DNA from: Bryobacterales bacterium
GTDB lineage: Bacteria; Acidobacteriota; Terriglobia; Bryobacterales; Bryobacteraceae
Direction: 5' to 3'
Assembly: GCA_016713735.1 (NCBI GenBank)
Contig: JADJOP010000037.1
Location: 62,001 to 126,000 of the forward strand
Length of the DNA stretch: 64,000 nt
Positions 52,763 to 61,952 of the stretch are shown piece after piece. A model generated the notes under the pieces. That model saw nothing but the letters and a program-made list of their open reading frames with translations, did no database searches and was not told where the DNA came from. Each line of letters opens with the position of its first letter. Positions within the stretch are counted from its first letter, which is position 1. The position numbers and the translations under genes are program-made.

Positions 52763-54351
52763 TCAACGCTGCGCTCCTCCCGCCCAACCCGGTCCATACA
52801 ACACCTTGCCCGGCCTGGCCTGCGTGACTTTGCCGTCGAGAATCACCGCCTTGCCGTTCACCACCACATGGCGGAAGCCCACCGCATACGCGTGCGGCTT
52901 GGTGAAGGTCGCCGTATCGCCCGCCGTGGCCGGATCGAACACGGCAATGTCGGCCTTCATCCCTGGCCGCAGCAGGCCCCGGTCATGCAACCCAAACCGC
53001 GACGCCGGAAACGACGACATCTTGCGCACCGCTTCCTCCAGCGTGATCGCCCGCCGCTCGCGCACATACCGCCCCAGCACGCGCGCAAACGCCCCATAGC
53101 TGCGCGGATGCGGCACGCTCGGCCCCGGCGCCATCACCTCGCCATCGCTGGCAATCATCGTGTAGGGCGCCCGCAGGAAACGCTCCACATCGGCCTCATC
53201 CATGGCGTGGTAGATCGCCGAACAGCCGCCCTTCAATTGAATCTCGATCGCCGTCTCGGCGGCATTCTCCAGCGTCGGCTGCCGGCCCGCAGCCTGCGTC
53301 AGCTCAGCCAGCGACTTCCCCGCCAGCTTCGGGTCAAACCCGCACACCGCCATCACCACGTTCTTCGCATCGCCCGCCCCGCGGCCGTCGCGCAACACAT
53401 CCACAATCTGCGCCTTGATCTTGGCCCGCGTCTCCGGCGCGGCCAGCCTCTCCCGCAGCGCCTTCGCCCCACCCGCCATCGACCACTGCGGAAACATCGC
53501 CGCCGTTCCGGTCGACGACGCCGTGTAGGGATACTGGTCCAGCGTTGCGTCCACGCCCCGCCGCCGCGCCTCGTCAAACAGCGCCAGCACCTTCTCGCTC
53601 CCCCCCACTGCTGCTTGCCCACCACCTTCACATGCGTGTGCTGCGTCGGCACGCCGCCCTCTTCGCCAATGCGAATCGTCTCGCGCGCCGAATCGAGCAC
53701 GCCCTCGGCCTCGTTGCGCACATGCGAGGTGTGGACGCCGCCAAAGCCCGACACCACCTTCTCCAGCTCGATCACCTCTTCGGTCGGCGCATAATTACCG
53801 GGCACATAAAACAACCCAGTCGACAGGCCAAAGGCTCCTTCGAGCATCGCCTGCCGCACAATTTCTCTCATTTTCTGGAGTTCGGCTTCGGTCGCCTTCC
53901 GATTCTGGGAGCCCATCACCGCGCCGCGCACCGTGCCGTGGCCCACCATCGTTCCAAAGTTCACCGCGATCGGCGTGGCTCGCAGCTTGTCGAGAAACGG
54001 CTTCAGCGGCAGCGGCGATCCGCCATCGGGGCCTTCGATCAACGTCGTCACGCCCTGCCGCGTTACATTCTCCGCCGTGGGCACGGCGAAAATGCCGCGC
54101 CGCCCGTGCGAGTGCGTGTCGACGAAGCCCGGCGAAACGGCCAGCCCGCGCGCGTCAATGGTCCGCCCGGCGGTGTGCGGAGGCAGCTTCCCGATTGCCG
54201 CGATCGTATCGCCCACAATGGCCACATCCCCAACAAACCACGGGTTTCCCGTGCCGTCGTGGATGCGCCCGTGGGCGATCACCAGGTCATATCGAACCCC
54301 TTGCGCGGCAAGCGTGCTTGCCAGCGCCATCAGCATGCAGGTAAGCCGCAT
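52763..54351 (-). pseudogene. N-acyl-D-amino-acid deacylase/D-aminoacylase-type amidohydrolase, one frameshift
   Basis: The restored protein has 529 residues with a signal peptide (CMLMALASTLAAQG). The amidohydrolase start is DLVIAHGRIHDGTGNPWFVGDVAIVGDTIAAIG. Metal site HSHGRRG follows SPGFVDT, then TTLIEGPDGGSPLPL, HTSHVRNEAEGVLDS and the late MIASDGEVMAPGPSVPHPRSYGAFARVLG, characteristic of D-aminoacylases. The break at about 53600 is a run of seven G (minus strand) where eight give QQWGGSEKVLALFDEA, and one added base restores the length. A homopolymer error is the simplest explanation, so the gene is probably functional. Confidence 0.85.
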
Positions 54352-54454
54352 GCTTCTATTCTATCGGGGTGCCGTGAAAGGGCGGCGCACACACGCGCTC
54401 TCTCTACCTGGGAAGAAACTACACAGAGGGTGTGACGGAACTACACAGAACAGA

Positions 54455-54541
54455 CTAACGGTTGGTCTTCGGCGAGGACGAGAGCATCGCCAGGAAGAGC
54501 CCCAGAATCAAGAACCCTGCGATCATGCCCGAGATCATCAT
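54455..54541 (-). CDS. Putative 28-residue single-helix membrane peptide
   Basis: A small open frame on the minus strand starts ATG-ATG and encodes MMISGMIAGFLILGLFLAML followed by SSSPKTNR and TAG. One hydrophobic helix with a short polar, basic tail is a typical small membrane protein, and GGGAG lies about 11 bp upstream. It is the only coding candidate in the 370-bp gap between the amidohydrolase and larA-like genes. No family is known to me; evidence is composition and position only. Confidence 0.4.
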   Translation of the reverse strand: MMISGMIAGFLILGLFLAMLSSSPKTNR

Positions 54542-54721
54542 GGCTGTTTGTACTCCCATTCTGCCGTTCTTACTGCATCTGATGTGCCAACCCTCCGCCG
54601 GGTTTCACCCATCTCGATGCCTGTGCCGCCGATGTTGATATCGGCTTCGACCCTCTACCTCACTAGGCGATTTTTTCGCCCAACCGGGATCAACACCCTC
54701 TTTTTTTGATACGGTGACCAA

Positions 54722-56029
54722 ATGCAGGTGGATTTCGCATTCGGCAAATCGGGTATCTCCCTCACCCTCCCCTCGGGCTTTGACTATAGGCTCCTCGAAG
54801 CGCGCTCAGCCGCGCCGCTGCCCGATTGGCAGGCCGCCCTCAACGCCGCGCTCGACTCCCCCGTCGCCGGCCCCGCGCTCTCCGCCCTCGCCTCAGGCAA
54901 GCGCACCGCCGCCATCAGTGTCTGCGACATTACACGCCCCGCCCCCAACCGCCTCGTTCTGCCCGCCGTGCTGGCGCGCCTGGAATCGGCGGGCATTCCC
55001 CGCTCCGGCATCACCATCCTCATCGCCACCGGACTCCACCGCCCGGCCACCGATGACGAAATCCGCGAAATCGTCGGCCCCGCCATCGCCGCCGAATATC
55101 GCGTGGAGAACCACTACGCGCGCAACCTCGGCGACCATCGTCATCTCGGCGAAACAGAATCGGGCACTCCGGTTTACATCGATGAACGCTTCGTCGCCGC
55201 CGATGTCCGCATCACCCTCGGCTTCATCGAACCCCACCTCATGCTCGGCTACTCCGGCGGCCGCAAACTGGTCGCCCCCGGCCTCGCCGCCCAGGAAACC
55301 ATCAAGGTCCTCCACAGCCCCCGCTTCATGCGCGACGCCCGCACCCACGAAGGCTCCATCGCCGGCAACCCGCTGCACCGCGAACTGCTCGCCATCGCCG
55401 GCATGGCCGGGCACCAGTTCATGGTCGATGTCGCCCTCACCCGCAAACGTGAAATCGCCGGGGTCTTCGCAGGAGAACCCGTCGCCGCCCACCGCGCCGG
55501 AGTCGAGTTCGTCTCCCGCGTCATGCTGGAACGCCTGGATGCGCCCGTCGATCTCGTCATCACCACCGCCGCCGGCTACCCCCTCGACCTCACCTTCTAC
55601 CAGGCCGTCAAAGGCCTCACTGCCGCCCAGCACATCGTCCGCCCCGGCGGCCGCATCCTCCTCCTCGCCGCCTGCGACGAAGGCCCCGGCGCCGACGAGT
55701 TCCGCGCCATGCTCCGCACCACCGCCGGAGCAAGCGAGTTCCTCGACTCCATCGCCGCCACCCCCGTCATCGTCGACCAGTGGCAACTGGAAAAGCTCGC
55801 CATGGTCACCACCCGCGCCGATCTATACTTCTATGTGCCCGGCCTCCCCGCCGACTACTATCCGTCGCTCTGGGGCCGTGCTTATGAAACGGCCGAACGC
55901 GCCCTCGCCGCGGCCCTCGAAGGCCTCCCCCCCGGCGCCCGCATCGCCGTCATCCCCGAAGGCCCCTACGTGCTGGCCAAGGTGGACGAAAATCTGGAAG
56001 CTCACATGGAAAAAGGAGTGATGGCGTGA
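54722..56029 (+). CDS. LarA-family (nickel-pincer lactate racemase-like) protein
   Basis: The 435-residue protein shows the LarA fold: ISVCDITRPAPN, ATGLHRPATDDE (active-site His), GFIEPHLMLGYSGGRKLVAPG (His, Gly-Gly, and the Lys that carries the nickel-pincer cofactor in LarA), and AAGYPLDLTFYQAVKG. LarA enzymes racemise or epimerise 2-hydroxy acids. The cofactor needs LarB, LarC and LarE, none of which is here, so maturation must come from elsewhere. A lactate permease gene 3.5 kb downstream suggests lactate or a related hydroxy acid. Many LarA homologues act on other substrates, so specificity is open. It is coupled to the next gene by an ATGA overlap. Confidence 0.85.
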   Translation: MQVDFAFGKSGISLTLPSGFDYRLLEARSAAPLPDWQAALNAALDSPVAGPALSALASGKRTAAISVCDITRPAPNRLVLPAVLARLESAGIPRSGITILIATGLHRPATDDEIREIVGPAIAAEYRVENHYARNLGDHRHLGETESGTPVYIDERFVAADVRITLGFIEPHLMLGYSGGRKLVAPGLAAQETIKVLHSPRFMRDARTHEGSIAGNPLHRELLAIAGMAGHQFMVDVALTRKREIAGVFAGEPVAAHRAGVEFVSRVMLERLDAPVDLVITTAAGYPLDLTFYQAVKGLTAAQHIVRPGGRILLLAACDEGPGADEFRAMLRTTAGASEFLDSIAATPVIVDQWQLEKLAMVTTRADLYFYVPGLPADYYPSLWGRAYETAERALAAALEGLPPGARIAVIPEGPYVLAKVDENLEAHMEKGVMA

Positions 56030-56691
56030 AATACCTGCTCTGTTTGCTGCTGGCCGTGGCTGCCTGCCCCGCCCAGTCCTGGCAGCCCCTCTTCAACGGC
56101 AAGGACCTCACCGGCTGGGAGTCCCGCGGCGACGGCCTCTGGACTGTCATGGCCGACGGCACCCTCCTCGGCCAGCGTGGCCCCATGGGCAAACCGCCCG
56201 TCAACGACGTCACCACACTCGCCTACAACGCCTGGCTCCACGCCCAGGCCTGGCTTTACACCAAGGCCGAGTTCGATCAATACGACCTCACGCTCGAATA
56301 CTGGCTCCCCGTCGGCGGCAACTCCGGCATCTCCCTGCGCGATCCCTCCCGCGCCGCCGCCGGCATCGCCAATCCCCCCGACTTCACCAAAACCCCCGCC
56401 AAGTCCGCCTACGAGGTGCAGTTGAACAACGGCTATCCCGGCGACCCCAACTTCTCCGGCAGCCTCTACAACCTCGCCAAGTCCCCCGCCGGGCTGCAAA
56501 AGCCGCACGACTGGAACAAAATCGAGATTCAGGTCCGAAAATCCGGAATTCGCGTCACCCTCAACGGCCAGCTTGCCGCCGAACACCCCGGCGACCCCAA
56601 ACGGCCCGCCGTGGGCCCGATCGGCTTGCAACTGCACGACCGGGTCACGGTGGCCATGTTCCGCAACATCAAGCTGCGCGTGGTGAAGTAA
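56026..56691 (+). CDS. Exported DUF1080 (3-keto-disaccharide hydrolase-like) protein
   Basis: The 221-residue protein has a signal peptide (KYLLCLLLAVAACPAQS) and a concanavalin-like sandwich with the DUF1080 markers WQPLFNGKDLTGWES, NSGISLRDPS, YEVQLNNGYP and HDWNKIEIQVRKSGIRVTLNGQLAAEH. Some members hydrolyse 3-keto-glycosides, working with Gfo/Idh/MocA dehydrogenases such as those in the island. The start overlaps the larA-like stop by 4 bp (ATGA), so the two are translated together. Confidence 0.88.
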   Translation: MKYLLCLLLAVAACPAQSWQPLFNGKDLTGWESRGDGLWTVMADGTLLGQRGPMGKPPVNDVTTLAYNAWLHAQAWLYTKAEFDQYDLTLEYWLPVGGNSGISLRDPSRAAAGIANPPDFTKTPAKSAYEVQLNNGYPGDPNFSGSLYNLAKSPAGLQKPHDWNKIEIQVRKSGIRVTLNGQLAAEHPGDPKRPAVGPIGLQLHDRVTVAMFRNIKLRVVK

Positions 56692-56697
56692 GCACTC

Positions 56698-57023
56698 CTA
56701 CGAACCGTACTGCGCCGCCAGCGCCGCCCCCGCTTCGGCGTCTTCCACCACCGGGTGCGTGCTCATCTCGAGAGTCTCGCCCCACGACAGCGCGAAGGCA
56801 TACATCGCCGCCGGATCGTCGCTCTCCCACAGCGACACACCGCCCGTCAGGTCGCACTTGTGCCAGCGGCCCAACAGCTTGATGCTCGCCGGGGGAATCG
56901 CACTCCCGGAAAGAAACGTTGCGCCGCGCGGCTGGCGGCCGGGGCGCAGGACAGGTGGAAACTTCGGGCCTTCGTCGGCGGGTCGGGTTGGAAACCCGGC
57001 GTATAGGAGAAGCCCTGCCGCAA
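56698..57023 (-). CDS. DUF3303-like small protein, start uncertain, possible frameshift
   Basis: The C-terminal 75 residues (SAIPPASIKLLGRWHKCDLTGGVSLWESDDPAAMYAFALSWGETLEMSTHPVVEDAEAGAALAAQ) match the DUF3303 pattern well. The N-terminal part does not: no good start exists in this frame, while the neighbouring frame offers a TTG at 57023 and ends in AAQRF just where FLSGSAIPP begins. A missing base near 56920 (TTCTTT for TTCCTTT) would join them into a normal-length family member. Function unknown. Confidence 0.45.
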
Positions 57024-57025
57024 CG

Positions 57026-57787
57026 CTACGCCCCTGCGCCGCGCTCCAGCACCGCCCGCAACTGGCGCGCCTCGGCCAGCACCAACTGTGCCGCCACCAG
57101 CGTCGCCCCCACAGTGGCCGCTCGCTCCGGGCCACCCGCCGCATGCCGCTGCTTGTCGTCCGGATCGCCCAGCCCCGCGTCGCGATACTCGCGCAGCCGC
57201 CCGATGATCAGATCGCGGATCGCTTCAGCGCAATCCACGCCCGCAAGCACGGCCATATGCGACGTCTCCAACTGCTCGCTGCCGCCTCCGCCGCCCGCGC
57301 TCGTCACCTTCACATCAGCCAGCCCCAGCAGCCGTTGCAGCGGCCCCGCCGAGATGCCGATGTCCTGCACGTTGGCAAAGGTCATCGTCAATTCGCTCAC
57401 GCTCCAGATGCCGCTCCTCACCCGCAGGCAGCGGTCCGTCACGATGTACCAGCGCATCTCGTAGTCGAGCCGCTGCTTGAAGTAGGTGAGCGGCAGCGTG
57501 GCCGCGAACAACCCCATCGCACCCGCGCCCATCACATCCCACGCCATCACCAGCCATGCCGGCGGTGGCTTCTTGGCCGTCTTGTTTGCCAGCTTCGGCC
57601 CCAGAAACGCGCCCGCCACCAGCAGCCCGATGCCCAACTGCATCGCCGCCCACTGCAACAGCCGCCAGTAATAGAAGTTGCGCCCGGCGCGGAATACCCG
57701 CACCGACTCCGCCGTCCCCTCCGGCGGCTTCGGCTCGGCCGGCACCTTCAACAACCGCAGCAACACCGCCTTCGCCGCTTCATGCAT
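57026..57787 (-). CDS. Bacterial PH (bPH2/YdbS-like) membrane protein with glycine linker
   Basis: The 253-residue protein has two membrane helices (LLQWAAMQLGIGLLVAGAFLG and VMGAGAMGLFAATLPLTYF) followed by a bPH2 domain (MRWYIVTDRCLRVRSGIWSVSELTMTFANVQDIGISAGPLQRLLGLADVKVTSAGGGG). The C-terminal region is helical. bPH2 proteins come in pairs and have been linked to membrane processes in other bacteria; the precise role is unknown. The start at 57787 overlaps the preceding bPH2 gene by 8 bp, so the two form an operon. The frame upstream of that start lies inside the other gene and is not used. Confidence 0.8.
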   Translation of the reverse strand: MHEAAKAVLLRLLKVPAEPKPPEGTAESVRVFRAGRNFYYWRLLQWAAMQLGIGLLVAGAFLGPKLANKTAKKPPPAWLVMAWDVMGAGAMGLFAATLPLTYFKQRLDYEMRWYIVTDRCLRVRSGIWSVSELTMTFANVQDIGISAGPLQRLLGLADVKVTSAGGGGGSEQLETSHMAVLAGVDCAEAIRDLIIGRLREYRDAGLGDPDDKQRHAAGGPERAATVGATLVAAQLVLAEARQLRAVLERGAGA

Positions 57788-58334
57788 GGCCGCGCTTCTC
57801 CAGTAATTCGCGAATCGCGCGCAACTCCGCAGCCACTTCGGTGAGCGCCGCCGCCAGCGGATCACCGCCGTCCGTCACCACCGCCACCGGCCGCCCCGTG
57901 GCCGGCGCCTCTTTCCGCTCCCGCACGCCTCTCATCCGCGAATAGAGAAAATCGCGCATCCCCTCGTGATCGGCCATGCCTTCCAGCGTCATCGTTGACG
58001 CCGCCGAACCGCTCGCCGTTTGGATCTCGATGCGCGCCAGCCCCAACCACCGCTCCACCACGTGCGCCTTCAGTTGGATGTCCTGAATGCGCGCATAGTT
58101 CAGCATGACCTCGCGCCGCATGAGGATGCCCCACCTCATGTGCACGCCCTCTTCATCGAAGCGGTAGCGCATCGTGTGATAGCGGAAATAGAGCACCGCC
58201 ATCGTGATCGGGAACGCAAACGTCGTCGCCAGCGCCCGGAGAAAGTAGATCTTGAGCAGCGCCGGCACCGGCCGCTCAATGGCGGTGATGTGGGGAGGAA
58301 TCGGAGTCGTCACGCGAAGCCGATTCTCCCACAA
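57780..58334 (-). CDS. Bacterial PH (bPH2) membrane protein
   Basis: The 184-residue protein has one N-terminal hydrophobic stretch (IYFLRALATTFAFPITMAVLYF) and a bPH2 domain (MRYRFDEEGVHMRWGILMRREVMLNYARIQDIQLKAHVVERWLGLARIEIQTASG). A helical C-terminus rich in Glu and Arg follows. It is the upstream member of the overlapping pair. The motif NYARIQDIQ matches FANVQDIG of its partner, so the pair likely arose by duplication and may act as a heteromer in the membrane. Confidence 0.82.
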   Translation of the reverse strand: MWENRLRVTTPIPPHITAIERPVPALLKIYFLRALATTFAFPITMAVLYFRYHTMRYRFDEEGVHMRWGILMRREVMLNYARIQDIQLKAHVVERWLGLARIEIQTASGSAASTMTLEGMADHEGMRDFLYSRMRGVRERKEAPATGRPVAVVTDGGDPLAAALTEVAAELRAIRELLEKRGHA

Positions 58335-58369
58335 CGCAAGGCCGCTCGCCGCATCCGATTGCCCTGCCC

Positions 58370-59359
58370 TTACCGCGTGCTCGCCGGCTGCGCGTACATC
58401 GTCTGCCGCTGCCGCGTCTCGGTTTCCAGCCGGTTCTTCTGCATCTCCTGCCGCGTTGCGTCGTCGAGAATCGGGTAGATCGTCATGTTCGCCAGGGCCA
58501 GCCGCTTCGGCGTCCCGCCCAACTCCTTCAGCGCCTCATTCAAAGCCAGCAAATCGCCGCGCGTCAGCTCCAACACATGCTCATCGGGCTGGAAGATCGA
58601 GCCGATCGTGTACTCCAGATACGGCGTCTTCGACTGCTCAATGTGGCACCCGAGCATGTGGCTGATCAGCCGCCCCTGCGTGAAGTCCACCATGCGCTGC
58701 GTCGACGCCGCGAACGCCGCCCAATCGGTCACATAGAGCCGCCCCGGATAGACGTTGTCCCCCGGCAGGAACAGCGCCGTGCGCCGGTCATAGAGACCGA
58801 TGCCCACCGGATGATGCCCCGGAATCGGCACCACATCGATGATGCGCTCGCCCAAATCGATGCGCCCGATCGAGGTCGGCCACGTCGCAATCCCAAACGC
58901 CTTCTGCACCGCCGGAATCTCGGCCGGCACAAACTCCACTCCGGGCCTGTTCGAGAACTGCGAATCGCGCGCAATGTGGTCGCGATGCCCGTGCGAGTGC
59001 ATCACCATGAGCGGGATGTTCTGCCGCCCCTTGCGCTTCAGCCAGCGCGCGATCACCTGGTCGACAAAGGTCGCCAGCTCCGTCGTCCCCGCGCCTGTAT
59101 CCATCAGCATGGCTTTGTCCTTGCCGAAAATCAGATACAGGAACGGCTTCTCATAATGCACGCAGCCGGACTCGCGCAGAATGTACAGGTCTTCGTTGTA
59201 CTCGTGCACCTGCCACTCCGGCATCTCCATGCACTTCGGCCCGCCCGTGTCCCACCTCACCGGTAGCTTTCCTGGTTCAATCCCCGCGCCATCCGGCTGC
59301 GGAGCCTGCGCCTGAATGAACACAACCCCGGCCCAGGCGACCAGCACCATCGCCCACAC
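58370..59359 (-). CDS. Exported MBL-fold metallo-hydrolase
   Basis: The 329-residue protein has an N-terminal hydrophobic signal (MWAMVLVAWAGVVFIQAQA) and a metallo-beta-lactamase domain: AMLMDTGAG, zinc motif MVMHSHGHRDHIARD (HxHxDH), PIPGHHPVGIGLYDRRTALFLPGDNVYPG and a late GCHIEQ. The C-terminal helical part contains LTRGDLLALNEALKELG. Members hydrolyse lactones, thioesters, phosphates or beta-lactams; the substrate is not evident. It is separate from the cyclase-linked MBL protein at 2726 and belongs to a different subfamily. Confidence 0.85.
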   Translation of the reverse strand: MWAMVLVAWAGVVFIQAQAPQPDGAGIEPGKLPVRWDTGGPKCMEMPEWQVHEYNEDLYILRESGCVHYEKPFLYLIFGKDKAMLMDTGAGTTELATFVDQVIARWLKRKGRQNIPLMVMHSHGHRDHIARDSQFSNRPGVEFVPAEIPAVQKAFGIATWPTSIGRIDLGERIIDVVPIPGHHPVGIGLYDRRTALFLPGDNVYPGRLYVTDWAAFAASTQRMVDFTQGRLISHMLGCHIEQSKTPYLEYTIGSIFQPDEHVLELTRGDLLALNEALKELGGTPKRLALANMTIYPILDDATRQEMQKNRLETETRQRQTMYAQPASTR

Positions 59360-59569
59360 CCAGCGCTCCAGGCGCGGCTTTCCCGCCCGCGCCCGCCCCA
59401 GCCCCCAACGGCGACAATCCAGTGAATTTCATCGGCGTCTCCCTGATGGTGAACGCCTTCAAACAAGGAAGGAACTCGTGCCACGGCGCTGCACAGCGGC
59501 GCGGCGAACGCGATTTGTTCAGGATACCGCAGCCGCACCCCCAATCTCGTATAAACTATCCGCTACGCC

Positions 59570-61183
59570 ATGTGGCCCCATAACTACACTCCGCTTGCCG
59601 ATTCGCTCGCCATTTCCTCGCTCGTCGCCGCCTTGCCCATCTTCGTCCTCCTGGTCATGATCGGCATCCTCCGCAAACCCGCTTGGATGGCCGCCCTCTC
59701 AGGACTCGCCGGCGCCCTCATCGTCGCCCTCTTCGTCTACCAGATGCCCGCCGGCACCGTCGCCGCCGCCGTCAGCTACGGCGCCTGCTTCGGCCTCTTC
59801 CCCATCGGCTGGATCGTCTACTGGGCCATCGTCCTCTATCGCATCACCGTCGAAACCGGCAACTTCGAAATCATCAAGGACTCCATCGGCGGCCTCACCG
59901 AAGACCGCCGACTGCAGGCCATGCTCATCGCCTTCGCCCTCGGCGCGTTCATTGAAGGCGCGGCCGGCTTCGGCACCCCCGTCGCCGTCGCCGCCGCCAT
60001 GCTCACCGGACTCGGCTTCTCCCCCTTCTACGCCGCCGCCATCTGCCTGCTCGCCAACACCGCACCTGTTGCATTCGGATCGATCGGCATCCCCGTCGTC
60101 ACCCTCGCCGGCATCACCGGACTGCCCATGAACGAGCTCAGCGCCTGGGTCGGCCGCATCTGCGCCCCCGTCTCCGTCTTCGTGCCCGCCTACCTCGTAA
60201 TGGTCATGGGCGGCTTCCGCGCCCTCCGCGGCGTCATCCCCGCCGCCGCCCTCTGCGGCATTTCCTTTGCCGGCACGCAGTTCTACGTCTCCAACTACAT
60301 CGGACCCCAGCTCACCGACATCCTCGCCGCGCTGGCCGCCATCGTCGCCATGGTCGTGCTGCTCAAGGTCTGGAAGCCCAAGGACGAGTTCCACCTCGCC
60401 GAGGAGACCAGCCCGCAGTTGAAGCCCGAGCCGCACAGCCTGGGCCGCACCATCCTCGCCTGGTCGCCCTATCTCTTCCTCGTCTTCTTCGTGCTCCTCT
60501 GGGGCCAGAAACCGGTGCAGGACATCCTGAACACGATCACCATGAAGTTCCCCTGGCCGGGCTTGCACAACATGGTGCAGCGCGTCCCGCCCGTCGTCGC
60601 CAACCCCTCCCCCTACGCCGCCGAATACACCTTCAACTTCCTCAGCGCCGCCGGTTCGGCTTGCATGTTTGCCACCCTCGCCTCGATGCTCGTCCTCCGC
60701 GTCGGCATCGGCAAATACGTTGGCATCCTCTTCGCCGTCGGCAAACAGCTCTTCCTCTCGATGGTCACCATCGCCAGCGTCCTCGGCCTCGCATTCCTCA
60801 TGAACTACTGCGGCGCCACCTCCACCCTCGGCCTCGCCTTCGCCGCCACCGGCGGGGCGTTCCCCTTCTTCAGCGCCATGCTAGGCTGGCTCGGCGTCTT
60901 CCTCACCGGCAGCGACACCTCAGCCAACGCCCTCTTCGGCAACCTCCAAGTGGTCACCGCCAACCGCCTCGGCCTCGACCCCGTCCTCATGGCCTCGGCC
61001 AACTCCGCCGGCGGTGTCATGGGCAAGATGATCTCGCTCCAATCCATCGCCGTCGCCGCCGCCGCCACTTCCATGAAAGCCGCCGACGAAGCCCGACTCT
61101 TCCGCTTCACCATGCGCCACAGCATCTTCCTGGCCAGCGTCCTAGGCGTGATCACCTTCATCTACGCCTCGATGCAGAAGTAG
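59570..61183 (+). CDS. lldP: L-lactate permease (LctP/LldP family)
   Basis: The 537-residue protein has about 13 membrane helices and the LctP signatures FALGAFIEGAAGFGTPVAVAAAMLTGLGF (about 123-151), CLLANTAPVAFGSIGIPVVTL and FLTGSDTSANALFGNLQ. The length fits the family (about 530-550). It imports lactate or glycolate with protons. A TATAAACT stretch about 20 bp upstream of the start is a plausible -10. The nearby LarA-like gene could supply racemisation of the imported hydroxy acid, but the two are not in one operon. Confidence 0.93.
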   Translation: MWPHNYTPLADSLAISSLVAALPIFVLLVMIGILRKPAWMAALSGLAGALIVALFVYQMPAGTVAAAVSYGACFGLFPIGWIVYWAIVLYRITVETGNFEIIKDSIGGLTEDRRLQAMLIAFALGAFIEGAAGFGTPVAVAAAMLTGLGFSPFYAAAICLLANTAPVAFGSIGIPVVTLAGITGLPMNELSAWVGRICAPVSVFVPAYLVMVMGGFRALRGVIPAAALCGISFAGTQFYVSNYIGPQLTDILAALAAIVAMVVLLKVWKPKDEFHLAEETSPQLKPEPHSLGRTILAWSPYLFLVFFVLLWGQKPVQDILNTITMKFPWPGLHNMVQRVPPVVANPSPYAAEYTFNFLSAAGSACMFATLASMLVLRVGIGKYVGILFAVGKQLFLSMVTIASVLGLAFLMNYCGATSTLGLAFAATGGAFPFFSAMLGWLGVFLTGSDTSANALFGNLQVVTANRLGLDPVLMASANSAGGVMGKMISLQSIAVAAAATSMKAADEARLFRFTMRHSIFLASVLGVITFIYASMQK

Positions 61184-61195
61184 CGCACACCACGA

Positions 61196-61255
61196 CCCCC
61201 CCCCCCCCCGCCGCCCCCCCCCCCCCCCCGCGCCGGGGGCCCCCCCCCCCCCCCC
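61196..61255. repeat. Poly-C block (three C tracts of 14-16 nt)
   Basis: Runs of C14 (61196-61209), C16 (61214-61229) and C16 (61240-61255) are separated only by short G-containing bridges, the last one GCGCCGGGGG. It lies between the convergent ends of the permease and the deacylase genes. Nothing else in the window is like it. It may be an assembly or base-calling artefact replacing a GC-rich terminator hairpin, or a true slippage-prone tract. Confidence 0.85.
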
Positions 61256-61311
61256 ACCGCCTCTCCCCGCCCGGCCGTCTGAGCCGCGAGCGTAAGCGAG
61301 TCGGTGCCCCC

Positions 61312-61791
61312 CTACGCCGACGCCACCAGCATCGACGAGAAATGCATCACCGCCGGCTTCACCAGCCGCGCAAAATCGGCATACTCCATCCGCACAATCT
61401 CGCGGTGCGACCCGGCCGCAAACGCAATGTCATGCGCCCGCGCCAGGCTCTCATCCACATACACCTTCATCCCATATAAATTGCCAAACGGCGGCATCGC
61501 CCCCGTCTCGCAATCCGCGAACTTCGTCTTGAACTCCGCCTCCAGCGCCAACCGCACGTGCCCCACGTTCAGCGCCGCCTCCAACATCTCGAAATCGACA
61601 TGCAGGCACGCCGGCAGCACGAGCATGGCGTACTCGCCCTCGATCTTCACAATCACCGTCTTGGCCAGCTCACGGCCGGAAATGTGGGTAATGTTCGCGA
61701 GTTCCTGCGACGTGTAGGCAAGCGAATGCCCCATCGTCGTGTACTTCACCTTTTGGGTATCGAGAAACTCCCGCAGCTTCGCAATCGGCAT
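61312..61791 (-). CDS. YbaK/EbsC-family aminoacyl-tRNA deacylase-like protein
   Basis: This 159-residue single-domain protein matches the YbaK/ProX pattern: VKYTTMGHSLAYTSQELANITHISGRELAKTVIVKIEGEYAMLVLPA with the conserved Lys near residue 50, and ETGAMPPFGNLYGMKVYVDESLARAHDIAFAAGSHREIVRMEYADFARL. The family clears mischarged tRNAs such as Ala- or Cys-tRNA(Pro). The start at 61791 follows AGGAGG at 6 bp; an upstream in-frame start at 61851 lacks this. The GAMPPFG loop fits ProXp-type or stand-alone variants. The exact tRNA substrate is unknown. Confidence 0.88.
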   Translation of the reverse strand: MPIAKLREFLDTQKVKYTTMGHSLAYTSQELANITHISGRELAKTVIVKIEGEYAMLVLPACLHVDFEMLEAALNVGHVRLALEAEFKTKFADCETGAMPPFGNLYGMKVYVDESLARAHDIAFAAGSHREIVRMEYADFARLVKPAVMHFSSMLVASA

Positions 61792-61952
61792 GGTGCACCT
61801 CCTGCTATGAGTGCAACGCAGCACGCCAAAAGAGCCAGTGCGCTGCGGCATGCACCCGGACTCTTCACCGCCAGCATACGCCCTCGGCCTCCGGCTTCCA
61901 GCCCCTTTTTGCGCCGTTCTCGCAGCGCCCCCGCTACACTAGTCTCTTGCCC

